Assembly (NCBI GenBank): GCA_036501185.1 | Contig: DASYAU010000070.1 | Coordinates: 1-64,000 of the forward strand | Direction of reading: 5' to 3' | Length of the DNA: 64,000 nucleotides | Origin: Korobacter sp036501185 | GTDB lineage: Bacteria; Acidobacteriota; Terriglobia; Terriglobales; Acidobacteriaceae | Shown: positions 43,256 to 52,039 of the stretch, piece after piece | How positions within the stretch are numbered: position 1 is the stretch's first letter | Layout of the letters: each line of letters begins with the position of its first letter | Notes under the pieces: generated by a model | What the model saw: only the letters and a program-made list of their open reading frames with translations | Told to the model about the DNA's origin: nothing | Database searches by the model: none | Translations under genes and position numbers: made by a program

Positions 43256-43597
43256 ATGCTCCTGATCGACGATCTCCTCCTCGCGCCACTTTCCGGATGG
43301 AAATTCATCATGCGGACTTTGATCAAGACCGCCGAGGAAGAGTGGACCAACGATGCGCCGCTGAAGGACGAACTCCTCCAGCTCCAGATCCGCCTGGAAA
43401 ACGGCGACGTCACGGAAGACGAATACGTCGTTCAGGAGCGTGACATCCTCGCTCGCCTCCACGAGGTGCAGCGCCACAAGATGGAATTGGCGGGCATCGA
43501 CCCCGACAGCATGGAAGGCGAAAACCGTGTCTTCGGAAAAGGCAACATGCCCACGCTGGAAGTCAGCACGCCTACCGATTTCGTCGACCACGAATAA
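43256..43597 (+). CDS. gvpG: Gas vesicle protein GvpG
   Basis: The 113-aa protein has the GvpG pattern: MLLIDDLLLAPLSGWKFIMRTLIKTAEEE at the N-terminus, then a charged helical part LKDELLQLQIRLENGDVTEDEYVVQERDILARL. GvpG is an accessory protein usually next to gvpF or gvpL, as here. It is the last gene of the cluster; the C-terminal 30 residues are less conserved. A 56-base gap separates it from a convergent gene. Confidence 0.92.
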   Translation: MLLIDDLLLAPLSGWKFIMRTLIKTAEEEWTNDAPLKDELLQLQIRLENGDVTEDEYVVQERDILARLHEVQRHKMELAGIDPDSMEGENRVFGKGNMPTLEVSTPTDFVDHE

Positions 43598-43653
43598 CCG
43601 CAGCTTTTCGGGCGTTTCATCCCGAGCGGAATCGTGCACCGCCCCGTTGACGT

Positions 43654-44043
43654 TTATTGCGTCTGGAACGTTCCCGTCAAACGCCCTGCGCCATGCTTGT
43701 TCTCAATGGCGAAGTAGTAGGTAGTGTGCGGCTGCAGGCCGTGGAGCATCACCTGGTGGTTGGTGGTGCCACCCGGCATAAATGCCGATTGCGACAGGTT
43801 ATTCGGGTCGAGCCCGTAATTCACGCGCGTCGCGGCGACGCCATTCGTAGTCCAGTTCAGTACGGCGGAATGTGCGGTGACCTGTGCGACCGAGGGTCCG
43901 GAGGTCACGTCCACGTTGTCACGGATTCCGTTTTGTGCTTCAGTTGAATTCTCCGCGCGCCGCTCCTGCGGCGACACCTGTGCGAAGCTTAGGCTGACGG
44001 CAAAGGCCAGCATGGCGGTCAATAAGAGCAGTGCTCGTTTCAT
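43654..44043 (-). CDS. Secreted protein with a fibronectin type III domain
   Basis: The 129-aa protein starts with a signal peptide (MKRALLLLTAMLAFAVSLSFAQ) followed by a charged linker and a single Fn3-like domain: VAQVTAHSAVLNWTTNGVAATRVNYG, then GLQPHTTYYFAIEN and TGTFQTQ. This Fn3 type is found at the N-terminus of purple acid phosphatases and in many Acidobacteria secreted proteins. There is no catalytic part. The ATG at 44041-44043 is chosen over one six codons upstream because it begins at the signal peptide. Confidence 0.75.
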   Translation of the reverse strand: MKRALLLLTAMLAFAVSLSFAQVSPQERRAENSTEAQNGIRDNVDVTSGPSVAQVTAHSAVLNWTTNGVAATRVNYGLDPNNLSQSAFMPGGTTNHQVMLHGLQPHTTYYFAIENKHGAGRLTGTFQTQ

Positions 44044-44093
44044 GCATTTCCTCCCAAGCAAGTTCGATGGCGCACTTTTGTGGTGGGATGGCC

Positions 44094-45524
44094 TCAGCGC
44101 GCGGATAACGGGGTGCTCACGCTTTCCAGAGATTGCCGTTCAGCCTTCACCCCAATGGCCCATTCCACGGCAGCGGCAGCGATCATGAGAGATGCACCGA
44201 CGACATAGCCATAGAAGAGATTGCTGCGCGATTTCGTTCCAATGAGAAAGCCGAAGAATACCGGGCCAGCGACTCCGCCGACGAGGGTTCCGCAGGCATA
44301 AAAAACCGCGATCGCCATGCCACGAATTTCGAGCGGGAAAATTTCGCTGACGGTGAGATATGCAGAACTGGCAGCCGACGAGGCAATGAAGAAAATCACC
44401 GTCCAGCAGAGGGCCTGGGTTCTAGCCGTCAACATGCCCTCGCGGAACATCCATCCGCTCAGTAAGAGCAAAACACCTGAGAGGAAGTAGGTGATGGTGA
44501 TCATTGGCTTGCGACCGACGGAATCGAACAACCGGCCCACGGTAAGGGGCCCGATGAAATTCCCAATCGCGAATGGAAAGAGATAAAGACCCACGCTCTG
44601 CTCGGGAACCTGGTAGAACTCGATGAGCACGAGCGCGTAGGTGAAGAAGATAGCGTTATAGAAAAACGCCTGCGACGACATCAGGACCAATCCCAAGATC
44701 GATCGGCGTCGATGTTTATGGGCGACGGTGTCCCATATCTCGCCCAACGGTGTGTGCGTGCGCGTCTGGATGCGGGTGTAGCGGCCGGGTGAGTCGGGAC
44801 ACTCGGGCAGGCTCGCGATGGTCTTTTCGATCTCGCACAGCGTGGCTTCGGCCTCGTGCTCACGGCCGTGAATCATAAGCCAGCGCGGCGATTCGGGCAC
44901 CGACTTGCGCAGGAAGAGAATGATCGTCCCGAGCACTGCGCCGATCCCGAAAGCGAGCCTCCAACCGACATTGATCGATACGAGGCCCATATCGAGCAGC
45001 ACGATTGTCCCGGCGGAGCCAAGTGCGGCGCCGATCCAGAATGTGGAGTTGATGATGAGGTCGACACCGCCGCGCACGCGCGCTGGGATGAGTTCGTCAA
45101 TCGCCGAATTGATGGCCGAGTACTCGCCGCCAATGCCTGCACCCGTGAGCGCGCGGAAGAGAGCGTAGCTCCAGAAGCTCCACGAGAGGGCCGTCGCTGC
45201 AGTGGAAAGCAAGTACACCAGCAGCGTGACCATGAAGAGTTTCTTGCGGCCCAGGCGATCAGTTAGATATCCGAAAAGCACAGCACCGGCGACCGCGCCA
45301 ACCAGATAAAACGTAGCGCTGGCGCCGACCTGGGCGTCGCTCAGGTGCAGCGTGTCAGAGCGGCGAAGCACACCGCCAACCGCGCCGGCGAGGGTGACTT
45401 CGAGGCCGTCGAGCACCCAGGTGATGCCGAGGGCGATGACTACGCCCCAGTGCCAGCGACTCCAGGGCAGGCGATCCAGCCGGGCAGGGATATCGCTTTC
45501 GACGATGCCACCGATGGTCGCCAT
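44094..45524 (-). CDS. MFS transporter, sugar/metabolite porter type
   Basis: The 476-aa inner-membrane protein has 12 predicted hydrophobic segments. The loop 2-3 motif GYLTDRLGRKKLFM and the matching GRLFDSVGRKPMIT in the second half are typical of major facilitator transporters of the sugar/aromatic acid/carboxylate porter group. The substrate is unknown. The frame extends upstream to 45620 but that part overlaps dinB-like sequence; the ATG at 45522-45524 begins MATIGGIVESDIPARLDRLPWSRWHW, a common MFS N-terminus. It lies 7 bases after the DinB gene. Confidence 0.88.
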   Translation of the reverse strand: MATIGGIVESDIPARLDRLPWSRWHWGVVIALGITWVLDGLEVTLAGAVGGVLRRSDTLHLSDAQVGASATFYLVGAVAGAVLFGYLTDRLGRKKLFMVTLLVYLLSTAATALSWSFWSYALFRALTGAGIGGEYSAINSAIDELIPARVRGGVDLIINSTFWIGAALGSAGTIVLLDMGLVSINVGWRLAFGIGAVLGTIILFLRKSVPESPRWLMIHGREHEAEATLCEIEKTIASLPECPDSPGRYTRIQTRTHTPLGEIWDTVAHKHRRRSILGLVLMSSQAFFYNAIFFTYALVLIEFYQVPEQSVGLYLFPFAIGNFIGPLTVGRLFDSVGRKPMITITYFLSGVLLLLSGWMFREGMLTARTQALCWTVIFFIASSAASSAYLTVSEIFPLEIRGMAIAVFYACGTLVGGVAGPVFFGFLIGTKSRSNLFYGYVVGASLMIAAAAVEWAIGVKAERQSLESVSTPLSAR

Positions 45525-45531
45525 GGCAGAT

Positions 45532-46017
45532 TTACGAGTGCCAGATTCCCAAGATGCGGCGCAGTGCGACGATTTCGCCGAGGTGGTAAGCGTTGTGGTC
45601 GGCGATAAGCAGCGCCTCACGCAGCAGGTTCTCGCCGTTACCCCAGGGAAACGGCTTTTCCAGATCGCTCTTCGGGTCCTTGAGCAGGTTCTCGAATTCC
45701 TTCAGGTCAGCCTTGATCTGGTGAATAGATTCTTCCCACGCCTTGGCGTTCGGGGGATCGGGATCTTTTGGCCAATAGCCATCGGGCCACTTTGGTGAGT
45801 GGTAGCTCCCGTCGGAGTTCTTACTGAAGCGCACGATGTCGTGCTGCGCAATGCGTATGTGTTCGAGCAGTTGCCACGCCGAATAAGGCAGGCCGGCGGG
45901 TTTCACCCCACGCTTCTCGGCAGGGAATTCCTTTGTGGCGTCATCAAGAGTCGCGTGAGCGTTGCCGCCCTTGAGGAGGGCGAGCAGTTGTTTATGAAGT
46001 TCGTCTTGCAACGGCAT
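45532..46017 (-). CDS. DinB-family (DUF664-like) protein
   Basis: The 161-aa four-helix-bundle protein has HIRIAQHDIVRFS in the middle and LLIADHNAYHLGEIVALRRILG at the C-terminus, giving the His triad (His53, and His/His in DHNAYH) that binds a metal in DinB/YfiT proteins. Members include thiol transferases of bacillithiol or mycothiol type and uncharacterised enzymes. It is the middle gene of SDR-DinB-MFS (gaps 9 and 7 bases). Confidence 0.88.
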   Translation of the reverse strand: MPLQDELHKQLLALLKGGNAHATLDDATKEFPAEKRGVKPAGLPYSAWQLLEHIRIAQHDIVRFSKNSDGSYHSPKWPDGYWPKDPDPPNAKAWEESIHQIKADLKEFENLLKDPKSDLEKPFPWGNGENLLREALLIADHNAYHLGEIVALRRILGIWHS

Positions 46018-46026
46018 TTGTTTTCC

Positions 46027-47064
46027 TTATGCGACGCGCAGTTTGCGGCGGACTCTCCGGCGGATCCTTCGATCGCTGAGCGCTGCCGCCAGCATCCCAA
46101 TACCGGCCACTCCAGCGAGAATCCAGTTGCGGTTGAAGTCCAACCAGACTTCCAGGCTGGCATGCTTCGCACGCGCGTCGAAGTCTCCGTGAGTTCGATG
46201 CGTGCCGGGCACATAATTCCACAAATTGTTTGGACGGTTCGGGTCTGCGTGGCCGTCATACTGCTGGGCATCGTAACCGGTGTGGCCAAGATAGCGATCG
46301 AGCAGCCCGGGGATGAATTTCTGCCCAACAATGGCTTCTACCGTGGGCAAGCCGATCCAATATTCGCGGCGGGGGTTGCGGGCCTGCGCGGCGCGCCAAA
46401 CAGCTTCCGCTGAGATTTCGGGTTCGTAGATCGGTGGCACCGGTTGCGGCTTGCGTGGCAGGCGGCTTTTCACCCAATCGAACTGGACGGTGTTCATGGC
46501 CGGCATTTGTACGATGGTGACTTTCACGTTGCTGCGATCGTGATGGAGTTCGCAGCGCAGCGAGTCGGTAAATCCTGCGATGGCGTGCTTGGCGGCGCAG
46601 TAAGCCGATTGCAGGGGAATACTGCGATACGCAAGCGCCGAGCCGACCTGGACAATGGTTCCGCGATCGCGCGGCAGCATCCGTCGCAGCGCGGCGAGGG
46701 TGCCATAGACGTAGCCGAGATATGTGACCTCGGTGACGCGGCGGTATTCGTCGGCTTCCATTTCTTTGATGGGCGAAAAGACCGAAACCATTGCGTTGTT
46801 GACCCACACGTCGATAGGGCCGAGTTCCTGCTCCACGCGAGCGGCGGCGGCTTCCACCGCTTTGGCGTCAGAAACATCGAGCGGAAGAACGAGCGCATGG
46901 CCGCCAATCTGTTCGCATTCACGTCGAGCGGCTTCGAGCGCTTCGGGGTTGCGGGCGACGAGTCCGATACGCGCTCCGCGTTTTGCAAAGGAATGAGCGA
47001 TGGCCCGGCCAAGCCCCGCCGATGCGCCAGTGACAATAACTGTTTGAGGACGATCCGTTGACAT
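46027..47064 (-). CDS. Short-chain dehydrogenase/reductase with C-terminal membrane helix
   Basis: The 345-aa SDR has the NAD(P)-binding motif TGASAGLGRAIA (residues 13-24), NNA in WVNNAM, and the catalytic Ser and Tyr-x-x-x-Lys (SAYCAAKHA). Residues after 230 are an extension with DPNRPNNLWNYVPGTHRTHGDF, then a single hydrophobic stretch ILAGVAGIGMLAAAL and a basic C-terminus RRRVRRKLRVA. This long type is common in soil bacteria; the substrate is unknown. The ATG at 47062-47064 gives the usual N-terminus. It is divergent from the BNR-repeat gene. Confidence 0.86.
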   Translation of the reverse strand: MSTDRPQTVIVTGASAGLGRAIAHSFAKRGARIGLVARNPEALEAARRECEQIGGHALVLPLDVSDAKAVEAAAARVEQELGPIDVWVNNAMVSVFSPIKEMEADEYRRVTEVTYLGYVYGTLAALRRMLPRDRGTIVQVGSALAYRSIPLQSAYCAAKHAIAGFTDSLRCELHHDRSNVKVTIVQMPAMNTVQFDWVKSRLPRKPQPVPPIYEPEISAEAVWRAAQARNPRREYWIGLPTVEAIVGQKFIPGLLDRYLGHTGYDAQQYDGHADPNRPNNLWNYVPGTHRTHGDFDARAKHASLEVWLDFNRNWILAGVAGIGMLAAALSDRRIRRRVRRKLRVA

Positions 47065-47138
47065 ACAGGGTTGGATGGGAGGCTGGCGCAAGACGATGCC
47101 GCGCACTGTTGTATCCTCGATGCAATCTGGAGGAAGCC

Positions 47139-50100
47139 TTGGTTCGTAATTTTCTTGCGTTCTGCTCAAACGCATTCTTACTTTTCCTGCTCAGCTGCTC
47201 TGTTATCGCCGGTGCACAGCAGGTGGATCCATCGTTGTATGCGCAACTCCATTGGCGGCTCGTAGGCCCGTTTCGCGCGGGCCGCGCCATTAGCGCAACC
47301 GGAATCTCCGGAAATCCCAGCACCTACTACTTCGGAGCGGTGGGCGGAGGCGTGTGGAAGACGACGGACTCCGGCATGACATGGCAGCCAATTATGGATT
47401 CGCAGCCGGTTGCGTCGATTGGCGCAGTCGCCGTCGCGCCTTCTGATCCGAACGTGATCTACGTGGGTAGCGGCGAGGCCGACATGCGCTCGCAGATTGG
47501 GTATGGAAACGGGATGTACCGTTCCGCCGATGGCGGCAAGACCTGGACGCACATTGGGCTTGAGGATTCGCGGCAAATTGGCACGGTCCTCGTAGATCCG
47601 CACGATGCGAACGTTGTATACGCAGCCGTGCTTGGGCATGCGTACGGGCCGAACCCGGAACGCGGCGTCTACAAGACGAGCGATGCCGGCCAGACGTGGA
47701 AGGCCGTGTTGCACAAGGACGACGACACGGGTGCAATTGACCTCGCGTTTGATCCCCAGGATTCGCAGACGATTTATGCGTCGATGTGGCAGACGCGTCG
47801 ACCGCCGTGGGTGGTGTATCCGGCGTCGAATGGGCCGGAGAGTGGACTTTATAGGTCCACTGATGCTGGAGCGCATTGGACGCAGCTTGCGAATGGGCTG
47901 CCGACGCAGGGAATTGGACGCATCGGGATTGCCGTGGCGCCGAGCGACCACACCCGCCTGTACGCCATTGTGGATGCGAAGGAGGGAGGCCTCTATCGCT
48001 CGGACGATGCAGGAGCGTCGTGGCAGAAGATGGACGACGACCATCGGATCTGGGGACGCGGCTGGTATTTCGGAGTAGTTGCTGTCGATCCGAAGAACCC
48101 GGACTTGCTGTACGTATCGAACACATCGATGTATCGCTCAAGCGATGGTGGGAAGACGTTCGTCGCATTTAAGGGCGCACCTGGTGGCGACGATTACCAC
48201 AGTATCTGGATCGCTCCGGAAGATGGCCGGCGGATGATCATCAGTAGCGACCAGGGGACGGTCATCACCTTTAACGGCGGCGAGACTTGGAGCTCCTGGT
48301 ACAACCAGCCGACGGCGCAGATGTATCACGTGGCCACGGACAACGCTTATCCGTACTGGCTTTGGGGCGCGCAGCAAGATAGCGGCGCGATTGCGGTGAA
48401 GAGCCGCAGCAAGTACGCGTCGATTACGGAGCGAGACTGGAAGGGCGTGAATGTGGGTGGCGAGAGCATGATGATCGCCCCCGATCCCCTGGATCCGAAC
48501 ATTGCGTACGGGGGGACGGTTTCGCGATACCAGGCCGACCTGTCGCAAGACCAGGATGTTTCGCCAACACTCGGGCTGGATAGAACCTTCCGCCAAACGT
48601 GGACGCTGCCGCTCGCGATTTCGCCGGCCGATCCGCACAAGATGTATTTCAGCCATCAGCAGGTTTTTCGCACGGTGAATGGCGGGAAAACCTGGACAGC
48701 AATCAGCCAGGACCTCACGCGTGAGAACCCGGGCGTTCCGTCGAATCTTGATCCGATTACCGCGAAATACGGCTTAGATGCTCCGCGTAAGGGCGTTGTG
48801 TATTCGATTGCGCCTTCGCCGCTGGATGCCAACCTGCTGTGGGTGGGCACCGACGATGGGCGGATCTGGCGAACGCATGACGATGGCGCGCACTGGAATG
48901 CCGTGACCCCACAAGCGCTGACATCCTGGAGCAAAGTGGCAACTCTAGAGGCTGGCCACTATGACAAGCTGACGGCGTACGCAGCCGTCGATCGCCATCG
49001 ACTGGAGGACTACAAGCCATACATCTATCGCACCCGCGATGGTGGAAAAAGTTGGCAGCAGATCGCGAACGGAATTCCCGACGGCGCGTTTGTGAACGTG
49101 ATCCGCGAAGATCCGAAGCGGCACGGACTGCTCTATGCCGGAACCGAGGCCGGGATCTACATCAGCTTCGATGACGGCGAGAACTGGCAGTCGTTCCAGA
49201 TGAACCTGCCGACCGTGTCCGTGCGCGACATTGCGTTTCATGGCGACGACATTGTCATCGCAACCTTCGGGCGGTCGTTCTGGGTGCTGGATGATGTGAC
49301 ATCTTTGCGCGAAGTGAAAGCTGATGTCGCGTCGGAAGATGCGCGCTTTTTCAAGCCGCAGGTGGCCGTGCGCACTCGTCCGGGAACGGACGAGGCGACG
49401 CCGTATCCGCCGGAAATTGCACACGGAGACAATCCGGCGGTGGGTGCGATTTTCGATTACTACCTGAAGGATGATTCGACGGCACCGGTGACGTTGGAGA
49501 TCTTTAATGCCAAGGGCGAGAGCGTTCGGAAATTTTCAAGCGACCACAATACCGCGCCGCCCGATCCAAAGCAATTTGACTTCCCGGCGCACTGGGTAAA
49601 GCTGGCAACCCCACTGCTGGCGACGAAGGGCATGCATCGCTTTGTTTGGGACCTGCACACCGAAATTCCAGGCGTAACTGGAGGATCATGGCGCCGCGCG
49701 AATGGCGTCTGGGTGCTGCCGGGCGAATACAAAGTGGTGTTGACCGTCGCAGGGAAGAGCTACGCACAGCCGCTGACTCTGAAGATGGATCCGCGGGTGA
49801 AGACCACGCCCGTAGACCTGCAGCAGCAATACGCCGTTTCACAGCGGGCGGCGCATTTGGTGCAGAAATTATCGGCAGAATTGGCGCGGGGAGCGTCCAT
49901 TGAGAAGCAGCTTGGCGCAGAGCCAAGTTCGCCGGCTGTGGAATCATTCAAGCAGAAGCTTACGGCCGTTCTCGGGAAAGCGGACCTGAGCTACGGCTCC
50001 GCTTCGACGCCGGTGGATACCGACACCACCAGTCTTCGGCATATTGCCGGCAAGATGCGCATGGTGCTGTATTCGCTTCAGAGCGCTGATTTGGCACCGA

Positions 50101-50291
50101 CAACCGGCCAGGAATCCGCGTTGGCGCATTACGAGAAGGTATTCGCGACCACCGAACAGCAGTGGAACAGCCTGGTGAAATTGGATTTGCAACAACTGAA
50201 CCAGGCACTAAAAGCAAGCGGCGCGCGCGAGATCTCGAAATCTGCGAGCACGCCGGTGCAGGACGAAGGAGGAGATGACGACGACCGCTAG
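47139..50291 (+). CDS. Large secreted BNR/sortilin-like beta-propeller protein
   Basis: The 1050-aa protein has a signal peptide after a TTG start (VRNFLAFCSNAFLLFLLSCSVIAGAQQ) with GGAGGA about 5 bases upstream. The body has many BNR/Asp-box repeats (TTDSGMTW, SADGGKTW, TSDAGQTW, STDAGAHW, SDDAGASW, SSDGGKTF, TRDGGKSW), forming beta-propellers like VPS10/sortilin or xyloglucanase-type proteins. A C-terminal part of about 300 residues has a Fn3-like AAPLTLKMDPRVK-type segment. It may bind or degrade a polymer or act as a peptidase-associated propeller; catalytic residues could not be assigned. The frame is open further 5' but has no signal there. Confidence 0.78.
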   Translation: MVRNFLAFCSNAFLLFLLSCSVIAGAQQVDPSLYAQLHWRLVGPFRAGRAISATGISGNPSTYYFGAVGGGVWKTTDSGMTWQPIMDSQPVASIGAVAVAPSDPNVIYVGSGEADMRSQIGYGNGMYRSADGGKTWTHIGLEDSRQIGTVLVDPHDANVVYAAVLGHAYGPNPERGVYKTSDAGQTWKAVLHKDDDTGAIDLAFDPQDSQTIYASMWQTRRPPWVVYPASNGPESGLYRSTDAGAHWTQLANGLPTQGIGRIGIAVAPSDHTRLYAIVDAKEGGLYRSDDAGASWQKMDDDHRIWGRGWYFGVVAVDPKNPDLLYVSNTSMYRSSDGGKTFVAFKGAPGGDDYHSIWIAPEDGRRMIISSDQGTVITFNGGETWSSWYNQPTAQMYHVATDNAYPYWLWGAQQDSGAIAVKSRSKYASITERDWKGVNVGGESMMIAPDPLDPNIAYGGTVSRYQADLSQDQDVSPTLGLDRTFRQTWTLPLAISPADPHKMYFSHQQVFRTVNGGKTWTAISQDLTRENPGVPSNLDPITAKYGLDAPRKGVVYSIAPSPLDANLLWVGTDDGRIWRTHDDGAHWNAVTPQALTSWSKVATLEAGHYDKLTAYAAVDRHRLEDYKPYIYRTRDGGKSWQQIANGIPDGAFVNVIREDPKRHGLLYAGTEAGIYISFDDGENWQSFQMNLPTVSVRDIAFHGDDIVIATFGRSFWVLDDVTSLREVKADVASEDARFFKPQVAVRTRPGTDEATPYPPEIAHGDNPAVGAIFDYYLKDDSTAPVTLEIFNAKGESVRKFSSDHNTAPPDPKQFDFPAHWVKLATPLLATKGMHRFVWDLHTEIPGVTGGSWRRANGVWVLPGEYKVVLTVAGKSYAQPLTLKMDPRVKTTPVDLQQQYAVSQRAAHLVQKLSAELARGASIEKQLGAEPSSPAVESFKQKLTAVLGKADLSYGSASTPVDTDTTSLRHIAGKMRMVLYSLQSADLAPTTGQESALAHYEKVFATTEQQWNSLVKLDLQQLNQALKASGAREISKSASTPVQDEGGDDDDR

Positions 50292-50851
50292 TGAAGCGTG
50301 AGACCGATGATCACGACTATGACGCCAGCGGCGCCGATCGCCATGCCTGCATACCAGAAGATCCGATTGCTGGTGAGTAGCGTGAGAGAAGTGATGACGA
50401 GCGCGACTTCGAGAAAGCCTTCGGCAAGGTCATAGCGATCGGCGCGGCGGGCTACGAGGGTCTTCTCGTTCTCGATCTCTTTCGCCTTGTCGTTGATCTT
50501 GTCGATGTCTTCGCGCTCTTTCTTCGAGCGCTCGACATACTTCTCTTTCAGCTTCTCAATGCTCTCGCGATTTTTGTCATCTTTCGTGTCGGCTTGCAGG
50601 ACGGCGAGCACGTCGGCCACCTGGTCGGCCATCACGCCGCGTTCTTTCTTGAACTGATAGAAGTTGTACTGGTCGGTACGATCGTTCGAGAGCACGGTCT
50701 CTTCCGTATGTGCACGATGTCCGAGCAGCGTGGCTGCCGCGAGAATCACGGCCAGGACCGACATGGTGAAACTGACTTCGAGCATCTTGGCTTGTTCGCC
50801 GCGCTCGGCCTGCTCACGAAGTTCGTTCAGTTCCTCGCCTGCATTTTCCAT
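50288..50851 (-). CDS. DUF4337-type membrane protein
   Basis: The 187-aa protein has a short N-terminal Glu/Gln-rich helix, a transmembrane segment (about 29-45, VLAVILAAATLLG), a long charged coiled-coil middle (DKNRESIEKLKEKYVERSKKEREDIDKINDKAKEIEN) and two C-terminal transmembrane segments (about 145-185). The order and motifs YNFYQFKKER fit DUF4337. The function is unknown. Its stop overlaps the convergent BNR gene by 4 bases. Confidence 0.75.
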   Translation of the reverse strand: MENAGEELNELREQAERGEQAKMLEVSFTMSVLAVILAAATLLGHRAHTEETVLSNDRTDQYNFYQFKKERGVMADQVADVLAVLQADTKDDKNRESIEKLKEKYVERSKKEREDIDKINDKAKEIENEKTLVARRADRYDLAEGFLEVALVITSLTLLTSNRIFWYAGMAIGAAGVIVVIIGLTLH

Positions 50852-50938
50852 TCAGCGGGGTCTCCGGTCGGGAATTGTTCTGCGTAGAGAGGATGGTATG
50901 AGAACTTTCCCCAGCGCACAAGCGCGTTAGGTAGGCGT

Positions 50939-51226
50939 TTATTTGGATCCCGGCGGGGCGGGCTCCCGTGGAATATGTGTCTCCGGCAAGTAGCCGGGCA
51001 ACACCTCGCGCAGCGCCCATTCAATTCGTTCTATCGATTCCCGCATCATCTCGGTCTCTTTCTCATTGCCGTGCCGCGCCGCCCTGTACGAGAGCACCTG
51101 GAGAGCGTTGCGGATGCGGTGGTTCATGTCGGCGATCATTTCCAGTCGTGCTGGCACCAACTGGCGGCGGTTCTGCGCCGTGCGGGCGAATTGCAGATGT
51201 GTTTTGCACGATTTTCGATCGCGCAA
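50939..51226 (-). CDS. Short protein resembling a histidine-kinase dimerisation helix pair
   Basis: A frame of up to 95 residues (TTG start at 51226) contains EMIADMNHRIRNALQVLSY, which looks like the phospho-acceptor helix of HWE/HisKA_2-type histidine kinases (HRIRN core), and a second helix MMRESIERIEWALREVLPG. No ATPase domain follows. A shorter form starting at ATG 51137-51139 is possible (66 residues). It is divergent from the helical-repeat gene with which it shares upstream DNA. It could be a phosphotransfer protein or a kinase remnant. Confidence 0.45.
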   Translation of the reverse strand: MRDRKSCKTHLQFARTAQNRRQLVPARLEMIADMNHRIRNALQVLSYRAARHGNEKETEMMRESIERIEWALREVLPGYLPETHIPREPAPPGSK

Positions 51227-51253
51227 AATTGCACTTCGGGTAGACTTTCGCCG

Positions 51254-51994
51254 ATGACATCGGGAGCGACGGATCCGAAACTCGCCGAGCGTGCCCAGTC
51301 ACGGGATGCTGAAGAACTTCTCGGCGTGGCACACCATTCGGCCCTGACGGAAGAGATCGCGCTCGCGCTGCTCACCCGACGCGATCTGCCCGGCAACGTG
51401 ATCGAAGCGATCTCGCGGAATATAGCTCTGCTCAAGAATCGCAAAGTAAAACTAGCGATTGCGAGCCATCCGAAGACTCCGCGACACGTATCGCTGCCGG
51501 TTGCGCGGCATCTTTATACCTTTGATCTGGTGAAGATCGCGCTCATGCCTGCAGTCCCCACCGACATCAAAGTCGGAGTCGACGAGATGATTATTTCGCG
51601 GCTCGAACAGATTTCTTCTGGCGAGCGGTTGACGCTGGCGAAGCAGGCCTCGGGACGCGTGGCGGGGGCGCTGCTTCTCGATTCCGAAGAACGCATCATC
51701 GAGGCGGCGTTGAAGAATCCGAAGATGACTGAGTCGATCGTCATCAAGGCGCTGAACCAGAAGAAAGTGCAGCCCCGCAGCGTGCACCTCGTCTGCGAGA
51801 ACGAGACATGGTCGCTTCGACGAGACATTCGGCTGGCGTTGCTGCGCAACGAGCACACACCCTTGGCACAAGCCATCAAATTCGCTGGTGGATTGCCAGA
51901 CCATCTCGTCCGCGAGGTGCTGAGCCGCTCGAAGCTCATGCCGCACATCAAGAACTATCTACTCGCGACGCTCGAGCAGAAGGCGAATTCATAA
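51254..51994 (+). CDS. Helical-repeat (DUF2336/HEAT-like) protein
   Basis: The 246-aa protein is built of short helical repeats with recurring patterns such as LTRRDLPGNVIEAISRN, ASHPKTPRHVSLPVARHL, ALKNPKMTESIVIKALNQ and LLRNEHTPLAQAIKFAGG, where an N-P/H-P turn starts each helix pair. There is no signal peptide or membrane helix. This resembles DUF2336-like proteins and the partial protein at the right edge of the window. The ATG at 51254 is chosen because the frame upstream overlaps the divergent gene. Function unknown; likely a protein-binding scaffold. Confidence 0.7.
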   Translation: MTSGATDPKLAERAQSRDAEELLGVAHHSALTEEIALALLTRRDLPGNVIEAISRNIALLKNRKVKLAIASHPKTPRHVSLPVARHLYTFDLVKIALMPAVPTDIKVGVDEMIISRLEQISSGERLTLAKQASGRVAGALLLDSEERIIEAALKNPKMTESIVIKALNQKKVQPRSVHLVCENETWSLRRDIRLALLRNEHTPLAQAIKFAGGLPDHLVREVLSRSKLMPHIKNYLLATLEQKANS

Positions 51995-52039
51995 ATCGCT
52001 GCAAGTTCGCATACAATTTCAGCCCTCAAGGCAAACGTT

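Noticed and set aside
28823..43597. gvpN, gvpC, gvpO or sigma factor genes inside the cluster
   Set aside because: Every plus-strand frame was assigned and none shows a MoxR AAA+ domain, GvpC repeats or sigma-factor regions. They could exist elsewhere in the genome.
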